Positions 1-7,152 of a DNA stretch of 9,135 nt are shown here, in pieces; position 1 is the stretch's first letter; every line of letters begins with the position of its first letter. Below the pieces are notes generated by a model. It had not been told where the DNA came from. It was given only the letters and a program-made list of their open reading frames with translations, and ran no database searches. This stretch comes from Actinomycetota bacterium (GTDB lineage Bacteria; Actinomycetota; Acidimicrobiia; Acidimicrobiales; UBA8592). The stretch is from positions 1 to 9,135 of the forward strand of contig PATO01000033.1 of NCBI GenBank assembly GCA_002712415.1, read 5' to 3'. Made by a program: the position numbers and the translations under genes.

Positions 1-1559
1 CTTTTGATTTCTTTCTGAGAGTTTTCCTGAACCCATTGTTTTAACTCCCTTTTTAAGACTTTCCCTGAGCCTGTTTTTGGTAAATCACTCCGAATAAAAA
101 CCCTTTTGGGAACCTTCGGACCGGAAAGCCTATCTTTAGCAAAATTAATTAACTCTTTCTCATTTAAATTATCCATGCATACAATCACTGCACATACAGC
201 CTCACCCCATTCATCATCCGGAATTCCGAAAACTGCTACCTCCGCTACTTGAGGGTGATCATCAAGAACGTTCTCTATCTCGGCAGGGTAAACATTCACT
301 CCACCGGTAATAATCATGTCTTTCTTTCGATCACAAATGAAGTAATACCCTTCATTATCAACATATGCAATATCCCCGACCGTCTGATACCCGTCCCGAT
401 GATCTTCAAGGTACTGATCATGAGACTTGTAATATGTGTCAAAGACAGCAACGGACTTTGCATATAACTCTCCGGGAACATCCGGTTCATTAATTTCTTC
501 CCCATCATCATCAAAAACTTTGATTGACACTCCAGGTGCCGGCAGACCACATGACCCCGGTTTTCGTAACTGGTCTTCAGGAGCTAGAACAGTACATACT
601 GAAAGTTCTGTCGACCCATAAATCTCCCAAAGTGAGTCTTCGCGGAAATCTTTCAAATACGCTCTTTTCAATTTCATTGTCCAAGGAGCAGCATTCGCAA
701 TGAAACACTCCAGAGAAGAGACGTCATATCTTGATTTAATATCATTAGACAATGCAGTAATACGTCGCATCGGTGTTGGGGCGGAGAACGTGGATGTAAC
801 TCGATGTGAATCGACTAGGCGTAACCAGTCTTCAGCATCAAATGAATGTTGGGTTACAACAGTTGATCCAACCAACTGCGAACGCAAAGTGAAACCTAAA
901 GGACCTGAATGATATAGCGGCCCGGTTGTGAGATAGATGAGTTGGTCCATGCGGTCCCACCCAATCAATTTAAAGAGAGGACCAAACTGGTTCGCTTCTC
1001 CACCGACCTTGCGTATCGCCCCTTTAGGTTTTCCCGTAGTACCTGAGGTAAAAATCATTTGTTGAGTTGATGCATAATTTCCCTCAGTCACCGGTTTCGT
1101 TGACGAACCCAGAACATCACCCATCGGAATACTTTCATCGTTTATGAGATCGTCACCGAAAGAAACAACATGCTTAAGGCCCGCCAGTTGATCCCGAATC
1201 GGTTCTAGAACAGGGAGGTACTGGCTTTCAATAATAAGAATTTCAACATCCGCGGCCTGAATAAGATACAGCGCCTCATCGCTTGTGGACCTGTACGGTA
1301 TCGGAATCGAAACTCCACCAGATTTCCGAATAGCGTGAATAGCAGTCAATATCTCAAGGCTATTATTACCCCACCAAGCTATATGGTTTCCTTCTCCACT
1401 ACCCAGTGACAGGAATCCATTAGCTAACGCATTAACCGCATCATTAAAAGCAACATAGGAAACATAACGTGTCGCTGAGTTACCTCGATCATCTATCACA
1501 GCTATACGATCTCCAATATTTTCCGCATGCTGCGTTAAGTGATCTACCTGCACGCCCAT
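1..1559 (-). CDS. FadD-like acyl-CoA synthetase (AMP-forming), C-terminal end cut by window edge
   Basis: Adenylate-forming ligase that activates a carboxylic acid, probably a fatty acid, to its acyl-CoA through an acyl-adenylate. Translating the minus strand gives 519 uninterrupted codons with no stop before base 1. Core motifs are all visible: the P-loop-like MIFTSGTTGKPKG at residues 168-180, YGSTE at 314-318, a VGD form of the usual TGD at 394-396, the hinge DRKKDMIITGG with NVYPAEIE at 410-429, and the catalytic lysine K500 in LPKTGSGK. The family usually ends shortly after this lysine, so only a short tail is missing. The ATG at 1559 is preceded by AGGAAG (1566-1571, six bases away) and by an in-frame stop at 1590-1592, which fixes the start. 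The PLYHSGP stretch (214-220) recalls actinobacterial FadD proteins. The substrate cannot be read from sequence. Many codons end in A or T, more so than in dnaK. It is transcribed divergently from dcd. Confidence 0.93.
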   Translation of the reverse strand, partial: MGVQVDHLTQHAENIGDRIAVIDDRGNSATRYVSYVAFNDAVNALANGFLSLGSGEGNHIAWWGNNSLEILTAIHAIRKSGGVSIPIPYRSTSDEALYLIQAADVEILIIESQYLPVLEPIRDQLAGLKHVVSFGDDLINDESIPMGDVLGSSTKPVTEGNYASTQQMIFTSGTTGKPKGAIRKVGGEANQFGPLFKLIGWDRMDQLIYLTTGPLYHSGPLGFTLRSQLVGSTVVTQHSFDAEDWLRLVDSHRVTSTFSAPTPMRRITALSNDIKSRYDVSSLECFIANAAPWTMKLKRAYLKDFREDSLWEIYGSTELSVCTVLAPEDQLRKPGSCGLPAPGVSIKVFDDDGEEINEPDVPGELYAKSVAVFDTYYKSHDQYLEDHRDGYQTVGDIAYVDNEGYYFICDRKKDMIITGGVNVYPAEIENVLDDHPQVAEVAVFGIPDDEWGEAVCAVIVCMDNLNEKELINFAKDRLSGPKVPKRVFIRSDLPKTGSGKVLKRELKQWVQENSQKEIK

Positions 1560-1619
1560 ACGATACTTCCTGCTTTGGGGAAAGAGAAGTTACAGTCCAA
1601 CGGTATTATTTTCCATGAA

Positions 1620-1649
1620 TTCACGTACGACGAGTAATGCCACTAATCT
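1620..1649 (+). promoter_or_regulatory. Candidate leaderless promoter of dcd
   Basis: TAATCT at 1644-1649 fits the actinobacterial -10 pattern TAnnnT. It ends six bases before the GTG at 1656, so transcription would begin at or next to the start codon. TTCACG at 1620-1625 matches TTGACA at four of six positions with an 18-base spacer. No Shine-Dalgarno sequence lies in the 15 bases before the GTG, which agrees with a leaderless message, a mode common in Actinobacteria. A competing -10 is TATTAT at 1604-1609, which would give a leader of about 40 bases but has no good -35. Confidence 0.4.
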
Positions 1650-1655
1650 CTCAAC

Positions 1656-2222
1656 GTGATCCTTTCTGATAAAACCATCAAAGAAAACCTTGAATCAGGT
1701 CGAATCCTCATTGACCCTCTCGGAGAGAATGCTGTACAGCCAAGCTCAGTGGATTTGAGGATCCATTCCCAATTCAGAGTTTTTAAAAACCATTCAACGG
1801 GCATCATTGATGTCAAAGAAAACCTTGAGGACCTAACTGAATTAGTTGAAATCACCGACGGTGAAGCCTTTATCCTCCATCCAGGAGAATTTGTTCTCGG
1901 AAGCACATTGGAACGCGTTGTCGTTCCAGAAGATCTCGTCGCTCGACTTGAAGGAAAAAGTAGTTTAGGAAGGCTCGGTTTGTTGATTCACTCGACCGCA
2001 GGTTTCGTTGATGCTGGGTGGGATGGACAACTCACACTCGAACTATCCAACGTAGCGAACCTCCCTATCACGTTGTACGCCGGAATGAAGATAGGGCAAA
2101 TTAGTTTCCAGCAAATGACAACAGCCGCTGAGAACCCGTATGGTTCCGGAGTGCTTGGATCAAAGTATCAGAACCAAGAAGGTCCACGACCGAGCAGGTA
2201 TTGGGAGAACTTTGACGCCTGA
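1656..2222 (+). CDS. dcd: dCTP deaminase, probably the bifunctional dUMP-forming (DCD-DUT) type
   Basis: Cytosolic enzyme of pyrimidine deoxynucleotide synthesis. It deaminates dCTP and, in the bifunctional class, also hydrolyses the product to dUMP, the substrate of thymidylate synthase. The 188-residue protein aligns from memory almost without gaps to the 190-residue Mycobacterium tuberculosis enzyme. Shared blocks are QPSSVDLR (28-35), HPGEFVLGSTLE (75-86), RLEGKSSLGRLGLL (97-110), HSTAGFVD (112-119), TLELSNVANLP (127-137), GMKIGQ (143-148) and GSKYQ (168-172). The catalytic residues S102, R106 and E129, and A115 near the nucleotide site, fall at the same numbers as in the mycobacterial protein. 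The GTG start is forced by a TAA at 1644-1646 just upstream, and the N-terminus MILSD is typical. The end overlaps the following membrane-protein gene. Deaminase identity is very sure; bifunctionality is inferred from the subfamily match. Confidence 0.96.
   Translation: MILSDKTIKENLESGRILIDPLGENAVQPSSVDLRIHSQFRVFKNHSTGIIDVKENLEDLTELVEITDGEAFILHPGEFVLGSTLERVVVPEDLVARLEGKSSLGRLGLLIHSTAGFVDAGWDGQLTLELSNVANLPITLYAGMKIGQISFQQMTTAAENPYGSGVLGSKYQNQEGPRPSRYWENFDA
2203..2207 (+). promoter_or_regulatory. Ribosome binding site deciding a TTG start for the TVP38-like gene
   Basis: GGGAG inside the end of dcd lies four bases before TTG at 2212. No ATG or GTG in this frame lies between here and the first membrane segment. 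The only upstream ATG (2140) would add 24 residues that overlap dcd and lack a hydrophobic or conserved character. This supports TTG at 2212 and translational coupling to dcd. Confidence 0.5.
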
Positions 2223-2868
2223 GAAAAGTCGTCTCCTCAGACGAGTAGTACCGATTTTGCTTCTACTTGCTTTCGTGCTCTTGTTTGTTTTTGACGTCTT
2301 CGATTTCCTTCATGACCGTGAACGAATAGAAAATTTTTTCAATGACTCAGGAATCTTCGGACCCGTCTTATATGTTCTAGCTTTTGTAGCCGCACAACCA
2401 TTAAGCCTCCCAGGTGCTGCTTTGATCATTCCAGCAACGTTTGTTTGGAGTTGGTGGGAAGTACTGGTTTACAGCATGCTAGGCGGCATTATCGCTAGCA
2501 GTATAGGTTTCATTGTTGCACGATGGCTTGCACAAGACTGGGTACGGGAACGGCTACCACAACGTTTCATCGGTTGGGAAAAACGGTTTGTCAAAAACGC
2601 GCTTCTTTCAACAGTAGCGTTACGGGTTGTGACTGGATACGCCCCCGCAGCTGATTGGTTTCTTGGCATTACAAATATCAAGTGGCGAGAATTTTTCATT
2701 GGAACCGTTATTGGGTTGCTGCCGATAACTTTCCTCTTTTCGTTTTACGGAGATGACACCGTTCGGTGGGTGCAGAATGCTCCACTCATCGCTCTCGCAG
2801 TTGTGATTGCAGTCGTTCTACTTTTGTCGGCTGTGAAACGGTACAAAAAGCAAAGAGAGGCAATTTAA
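2212..2868 (+). CDS. TVP38/TMEM64 (SNARE-associated, DedA-superfamily) membrane protein
   Basis: Integral membrane protein of about 218 residues. Members of this superfamily are implicated in lipid handling (undecaprenyl phosphate or phospholipid flipping for some DedA proteins), but no specific substrate can be assigned here. A short basic N-terminus is followed by hydrophobic segments at roughly residues 12-31, 48-62, 66-80, 84-105, 130-150, 160-178 and 189-207. Recognisable family features are the re-entrant region with QPLSLPGAALIIPAT (62-76), GGIIASSIGFIVARWL (91-106), a conserved arginine in LRVVTGYAPAADW (137-149), and GLLPITFLFSFYGD (168-181). The C-terminus is basic (KRYKKQR). The TTG start at 2212 overlaps the end of dcd by 11 bases, so the two are probably one transcript. 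The ATG at 2140 is a less likely start. The gene ends 51 bases from the convergent etfD-like gene. Confidence 0.8.
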   Translation: MTPEKSRLLRRVVPILLLLAFVLLFVFDVFDFLHDRERIENFFNDSGIFGPVLYVLAFVAAQPLSLPGAALIIPATFVWSWWEVLVYSMLGGIIASSIGFIVARWLAQDWVRERLPQRFIGWEKRFVKNALLSTVALRVVTGYAPAADWFLGITNIKWREFFIGTVIGLLPITFLFSFYGDDTVRWVQNAPLIALAVVIAVVLLLSAVKRYKKQREAI

Positions 2869-2919
2869 TAATCATCAGGGAAGAGTATGAGAAGCCGTTT
2901 CCTTGTTTATTGAGAAATG

Positions 2920-5541
2920 CTATTCTTCCTCAGTCATTAGTTGCAGGGCTTGGTATTGCCAGCTGAACCGATTGAAGCAACCAGGAATATCAAACTCTTC
3001 CTCAATCGCTTCAATTTCCGTTGATGAAAGCCGAACTATTTGGGTGTAGCTGATGATTTCTTTTTCTTTGAGACGCTTAATGGTATACGGATCCATTCCT
3101 CGGATCATTGAGAGATCATCTGGGGTAATAGGAGTATCATCATCAACCACTGTTTCATCAATTAGTGGAGCGGGCTCCGGTGGGGTTGGGAGAACTCCCA
3201 CTCCAGCAGATTGCGTAGTGACGCGTTGAACGGCGCCAAGGGGAGCAGGTTCACCGACCGGTATTGGTGCTGAAATGATATCTGCAGAGACAGGTTCGGG
3301 TGTTTCAACGATCGGCGTTTGGACCTCTTCTACTCTGGCTTCTTCTAGTCGTTGTTCGCCTTCTTCGAGGGCTTCAACAAGGTGGATAGCGAGATCAGCT
3401 ACGCGCACTTCGTCTTCTTCTTTTCCTGCTGCTTTTACGCCATCATCCATCATGATGTAGCAGAATGGACAGGCGGTTGCGATCCTGCTCGCACCCGTTT
3501 CCACGAGTTCTTTAGCTCTGACATCGTTTACTTTCGGACCGATATCTTCTTCCATCCACATTCGTGCACCACCTGCACCACAGCACATGCCTTTTGTTCC
3601 GTTTCGAGGTGCCTCAACGATGTCAACTCCTTGGAGGCTTCCGATGACCTTTCGAGGGGAGATATATACGTCGTTGTGTCTTCCTAAATAGCAACTGTCA
3701 TGGTAAACAATTCGTTCCTCAAGAGATGCATTGGACATGTCGAGCTGACCGGTTTCTATGAGTTCTTCTAGGAGTTGTGTGTGGTGAATAACTTCGTAAT
3801 GGCCGCCGAGTTGTGGGTATTCGTTCTTGAGTGTGTTAAAACAATGCGGGCATTGAGTGATGATTTTCTTCACACCCATGCTGTCAAGCGTTTCGATATT
3901 CTGCATCGCAAGCATCTGGAAGATATACTCATTTCCTGATCGGCGAGCTGGATCACCTGTGCAGTTTTCGGCTGGTCCTAAGATGCTGACGTCAATGTTT
4001 GCGCGCTGCAACAGTTTCGCCATTGCTTGGCTGACTTTTTTATTCTTGTCATCAAAGCTTCCGGCGCAACCTACCCAATACAGCCATTCTGACTCAAAAG
4101 GGTCACCTCCAGCGATTACTTCTATTCCTTCCATATCCCCAATCCAGTCAGCTCGCTCTGTTTGCGAGATTGACCATGGGTTTCCAGAATTTTCCATCGC
4201 ACGGTATGCGTTTCCAAGTTCAGCTGGGAAGTCTGATTCCATAAGGGATTTGTATCGTCGCATATCTAGAATTTTGTCAAGGATCTCAATGTTCACCGGA
4301 CAGATCTCATCGCATGCTTTGCAACTCGTGCATGACCATAATTCATCATTAGTTACACGATCGAACATCCAATTTGCAGGAACCGTGATTTCGCTATCCA
4401 CACCGATGGGGGGAGTGGTGGCCGGGTCACCTGTTGCAGCCATTACTTCACCTGTTTTGAGAACAATTTCTCTTGGATCGAGTGGTTTACCAGTTGCGTG
4501 CGCTGGGCAGACAGAGGTGCAACGTCCACACATTGTGCAGGCATCAGTGTCAAGTAGTTGCTTCCATGTGAAGTCTTCAATCACGGAAGCTCCAAATGTT
4601 TCAAGTTCGGTTTCCATGAGATTCGGAAGTGGCTTCATTGCTCCTTTGGGCCTATCTCTATCTTTGAGATACATATTGAGCGGTGACGTAAAGATGTGCC
4701 TCAACATTGTGATAGGCAAGAAGACGAGGAAACCAATGAAGAAAATGACGTGTGCGTACCACCAGATTTGATGCCATCCACTCAGGTTTCCTGCACCATC
4801 AAAAAGTTTCGCGAGCGGGTAACCAATGATGGACCATTTCTCATATTCTGGTTCATTCTCTAAAGCGATTCTGAAACCTTCAGCGAGGAACCCTGTTACT
4901 CCCATTCCAAAAAGCAGCCCTAAACCTATTGCGTGATCACCACGTGATTTTATTCGTATTCGGTATGGTCGGAATTGACGTGGTCCGTACCGTCTGAGCA
5001 GCGCCCATCCCACACCGATGAGGAATAGGACGCCAGCAACATCTCCGACGAGTGAGTACCCTTTGTAGACGCCGCCATGCAGGAATTTGAGTTCGGATGG
5101 CAACTGGTGATCGATTTCAAGTGTTGTGGTGACGCCAAGAAGAATAATGAATGGGAAGTACATCAAGGAATGCATGAGCCCAGCGGCGGGGTCTCTCATG
5201 AGCGTCTTCATGTAGAGTCCGGCTCGTAGATCTTTAGCACGACGATGAATGTTCTTTTTTGTTGTGGATCTGTTGTCTGGTTGTCCGCGTGTCCAGTTCT
5301 TTACTCGTAGAGAGAAGTTCCAGGCCCCGTAGATAATAAGAGCGGGAATAATCGAGTAAAAGGCTACCTTCGCTGCGGTAGGGATGTTGCCAAAGACTTC
5401 TCGGTGTATGGGGCTATCTCCCTTTTGATCAAAGATAGCTGCCGCAACTCCGGATAAGGCTGTGAAAACAGCAACCGCGATACCAAGACCGATGACCCAG
5501 TCTTGCGGCTTGAAACGCTTTGTTTTTTCCTGTGCTTCCAT
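2920..5541 (-). CDS. etfD: EtfD-like membrane iron-sulfur oxidoreductase (probable ETF:menaquinone oxidoreductase) with helix-hairpin-helix-like tail
   Basis: 873-residue protein of the Rv0338c/EtfD type, which passes electrons from electron-transfer flavoprotein to the quinone pool during beta-oxidation in mycobacteria. Residues 1-285 hold about six membrane segments (about 14-37, 57-75, 120-140, 164-182, 202-222, 260-279), like the nitrate reductase gamma / cytochrome b fold. Candidate haem-ligand histidines are H124, H145, H257, H264 and H282. Two 4Fe-4S motifs follow: C335-C338-C341-C345 and C404-C407-C410-C414. Next come two HdrB/GlpC-like cysteine-rich modules. The first has C492, C527 and C564/C567, with NCTGD in place of CCG. 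The second has C617, C653/C654 and C691/C694. A proline-rich linker (about 735-800) leads to a helix-hairpin-helix-like domain (about 807-870). The ATG at 5541 follows a purine-rich stretch, GAGAGTGGG. The family call is firm; the ETF partner is inferred, since no etfBA is in the window. Confidence 0.85.
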   Translation of the reverse strand: MEAQEKTKRFKPQDWVIGLGIAVAVFTALSGVAAAIFDQKGDSPIHREVFGNIPTAAKVAFYSIIPALIIYGAWNFSLRVKNWTRGQPDNRSTTKKNIHRRAKDLRAGLYMKTLMRDPAAGLMHSLMYFPFIILLGVTTTLEIDHQLPSELKFLHGGVYKGYSLVGDVAGVLFLIGVGWALLRRYGPRQFRPYRIRIKSRGDHAIGLGLLFGMGVTGFLAEGFRIALENEPEYEKWSIIGYPLAKLFDGAGNLSGWHQIWWYAHVIFFIGFLVFLPITMLRHIFTSPLNMYLKDRDRPKGAMKPLPNLMETELETFGASVIEDFTWKQLLDTDACTMCGRCTSVCPAHATGKPLDPREIVLKTGEVMAATGDPATTPPIGVDSEITVPANWMFDRVTNDELWSCTSCKACDEICPVNIEILDKILDMRRYKSLMESDFPAELGNAYRAMENSGNPWSISQTERADWIGDMEGIEVIAGGDPFESEWLYWVGCAGSFDDKNKKVSQAMAKLLQRANIDVSILGPAENCTGDPARRSGNEYIFQMLAMQNIETLDSMGVKKIITQCPHCFNTLKNEYPQLGGHYEVIHHTQLLEELIETGQLDMSNASLEERIVYHDSCYLGRHNDVYISPRKVIGSLQGVDIVEAPRNGTKGMCCGAGGARMWMEEDIGPKVNDVRAKELVETGASRIATACPFCYIMMDDGVKAAGKEEDEVRVADLAIHLVEALEEGEQRLEEARVEEVQTPIVETPEPVSADIISAPIPVGEPAPLGAVQRVTTQSAGVGVLPTPPEPAPLIDETVVDDDTPITPDDLSMIRGMDPYTIKRLKEKEIISYTQIVRLSSTEIEAIEEEFDIPGCFNRFSWQYQALQLMTEEE

Positions 5542-5611
5542 ATCCCACTCTCAAAGATAGACGGTTCAGGGACACTTGTAGGACTTCTGAACGGTTAAAT
5601 CTTACTTTTCA

Positions 5612-5623
5612 TGACACATGTCA
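5612..5623. promoter_or_regulatory. Short palindrome in the etfD/amtB divergent region
   Basis: TGACA-CA-TGTCA is a perfect five-base inverted repeat with a two-base spacer, 71 bases from the etfD-like start and 102 from amtB. On the minus strand its right arm lies in GTGACA, a five-of-six match to a -35 box for the etfD-like gene, although no well-spaced -10 follows. It could be an operator or chance. Confidence 0.3.
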
Positions 5624-5650
5624 CATTAAAAACAAGGTTGATTCTATTTG

Positions 5651-5677
5651 TTAACACTGCTGAAACAGATCTGAAAT
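5651..5677 (+). promoter_or_regulatory. GlnR-like binding box upstream of amtB
   Basis: The actinobacterial nitrogen regulator GlnR binds GTnAC-n6-GAAAC blocks, often in tandem, and amtB is a classic target. Here TTAAC (5651-5655), six bases, then GAAAC (5662-5666) match all but the first G. After six more bases, GAAAT (5673-5677) is a weak third block, and a fourth is not convincing. The box lies 48-74 bases before the start codon, which suits an activator. No glnR gene is in the window, so this is a pattern match. Confidence 0.45.
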
Positions 5678-5724
5678 ATTAACTAGCTAGTTTTTACTTC
5701 AAATAACCTAACAATGGAGGAATT

Positions 5725-7092
5725 GTGAAACGAAAATTACTACTCGGTTCCGGTGTAGCCGGAGCCAGTCTCTTACTTGCAGCTAGTCCAGCACTAGCTC
5801 AAGATGCAGACGACCCATCAGTTTATCTGCAAGCAGTGATGGATAACCTGTGGGTGTTTATTGCTGGAATTCTTGTCTTTTTCATGCAAGCCGGCTTTGC
5901 TTTAGTTGAGGCAGGACTTACTCGAAGCAAGAACGTAGCAAACATCATGGCGAAGAACATCGCTGATATGTGCATAGGTGTTCTTGCCTTTTATGCTGTC
6001 GGTTATGCGTTCGCGTATGGAGATGGCGGCGGATGGTTCATTGGAGGAAATTCTTACTTCCTATCAGGATCATCCTTGTTTGAAATCACTGATGGTTTGT
6101 CTGGGGCTACTGACTTCTTTTTCCAAGTCGTATTCGCAGCTACTGCCGTCACTATCGCATCAGGAGCTATGGCTGGACGGACGAAATTCTCCGCCTATCT
6201 ACTGTTCGCAGCGCTCATGACAGCCTTCATCTACCCAGTGGTCGTCCACTGGACCTGGGGTGGAGGACTCATAGCTGAATATATCAACTGGGGAGATGCA
6301 GGAAGTTACTCTGACTTTGCTGGATCAGGAATCGTGCACCTAACAGGTGGTGTTGCAGCATTCATGGGTGCCAAAGCTCTCGGACCTCGAATCGGTAAAT
6401 ACGATGATGAAGGCAAACCACGGGCCATTCCAGGTCACAACATTGTGTTCACTGTGATAGGTGTCTTCATCCTTTGGCTTGGATGGTTTGGATTTAACCC
6501 CGGTTCAGAACTCGCTGCCGATGGGTATGTCATGTCAGTCGCAGTAAATACGTTAATAGCCGCCGCCGCTGGTGGGGCAGTATCAGCCGCAGTCGTTATG
6601 GCTAAAACGGGGAAACCTGATGTGGGTATGGTCGGAAACGGTGTTCTTGGTGGACTTGTTGGTATCACCGCAGGTTGTGGAGCCTTCAACACCTTTGGAT
6701 CCCTCATAACAGGTGCAGTCGCAGGTGCGCTGGTCGTTTACTCTGTTCTTTACATAGAAAAGAAAGGCATTGATGATCCAGTCGGAGCCGTATCTGTCCA
6801 CGGAACATGCGGTATCTGGGGCGTCCTAGCCATCGGACTTTTCTCCCGCTACGACGATGCATTCCTTGGTCGAGATGACGCAGGACTCTTCTACGGAGGT
6901 GGACTTGATCAACTAAGCGTCCAAGCTGTCATGGTCGTGATCATCGTCGCATGGACTGCTGTTACTGCAGGAATTGCGTTCAGTATTATCAAAAAGACAA
7001 CAGGTCTCCGTGTTGCTCCAGAAGAAGAAATAGCTGGACTGGATGTCAGCGAGCACGGAAGTGCTGGATATCAAATGGAGTCCCAATCATAA
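5725..7092 (+). CDS. amtB: Ammonium transporter AmtB
   Basis: Trimeric inner-membrane ammonium channel of the Amt/Rh family. The 455-residue protein starts with a cleavable signal peptide (basic MKRK, hydrophobic core, probable cut after ALA at residue 25), followed by about eleven membrane helices. Equivalents of the E. coli functional residues are visible: D197 and H205 (D160, H168) in SDFAGSGIVHLTGG, the twin pore histidine H359 (H318) in AVSVHGTCGIWG, F137 and F257 (phenylalanine gate F107, F215), and W254 and S261 (W212, S219, recruitment site). The C-terminal tail GLRVAPEEEIAGLDVSEHG is intact, the part that contacts GlnK. The GTG start at 5725 is supported by GGAGG at 5716-5720 and by the signal peptide beginning at once. 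A GlnR-like box lies upstream. Unlike many bacterial amtB genes it is not followed by glnK; terminators and dnaK follow instead, so any PII regulator must be encoded elsewhere. Confidence 0.97.
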   Translation: MKRKLLLGSGVAGASLLLAASPALAQDADDPSVYLQAVMDNLWVFIAGILVFFMQAGFALVEAGLTRSKNVANIMAKNIADMCIGVLAFYAVGYAFAYGDGGGWFIGGNSYFLSGSSLFEITDGLSGATDFFFQVVFAATAVTIASGAMAGRTKFSAYLLFAALMTAFIYPVVVHWTWGGGLIAEYINWGDAGSYSDFAGSGIVHLTGGVAAFMGAKALGPRIGKYDDEGKPRAIPGHNIVFTVIGVFILWLGWFGFNPGSELAADGYVMSVAVNTLIAAAAGGAVSAAVVMAKTGKPDVGMVGNGVLGGLVGITAGCGAFNTFGSLITGAVAGALVVYSVLYIEKKGIDDPVGAVSVHGTCGIWGVLAIGLFSRYDDAFLGRDDAGLFYGGGLDQLSVQAVMVVIIVAWTAVTAGIAFSIIKKTTGLRVAPEEEIAGLDVSEHGSAGYQMESQS

Positions 7093-7101
7093 TAGATCCT
7101 C

Positions 7102-7146
7102 CTCTTTGTTCTTAAATAGGTTCCCCCCTCTCTAAAGAACAAAGGG
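7102..7146 (+). terminator. First, weaker hairpin after amtB
   Basis: CTCTTTGTTCTT (7102-7113) pairs with AAGAACAAAGGG (7135-7146), 12 pairs including one G-U, around a 21-base loop. It begins 10 bases after the amtB stop and is followed by TTGTTT rather than a clean T-run. It could be a backup terminator or a 3'-end stabilising stem in front of the stronger hairpin. Confidence 0.45.
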
Positions 7147-7152
7147 TTGTTT

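Noticed and set aside
249..912. Several short open frames on both strands in the first kilobase
   Set aside because: All lie within the acyl-CoA ligase, whose continuous minus-strand frame carries every expected catalytic motif.
2140..2211. Upstream ATG at 2140 as the start of the TVP38-like protein
   Set aside because: The extra 24 residues lie in dcd, have no ribosome binding site of note and no family character; TTG at 2212 has GGGAG at the right place.
2869..2919. Bidirectional terminator at the convergent junction
   Set aside because: Only a four-to-five pair GGAA/TTCC stem without a T-run can be drawn, too weak to call.
3857..4771. A 304-codon plus-strand open frame
   Set aside because: It lies wholly inside the etfD-like gene on the other strand, has no family resemblance, and is explained as the antisense of a long, well-motifed coding region.
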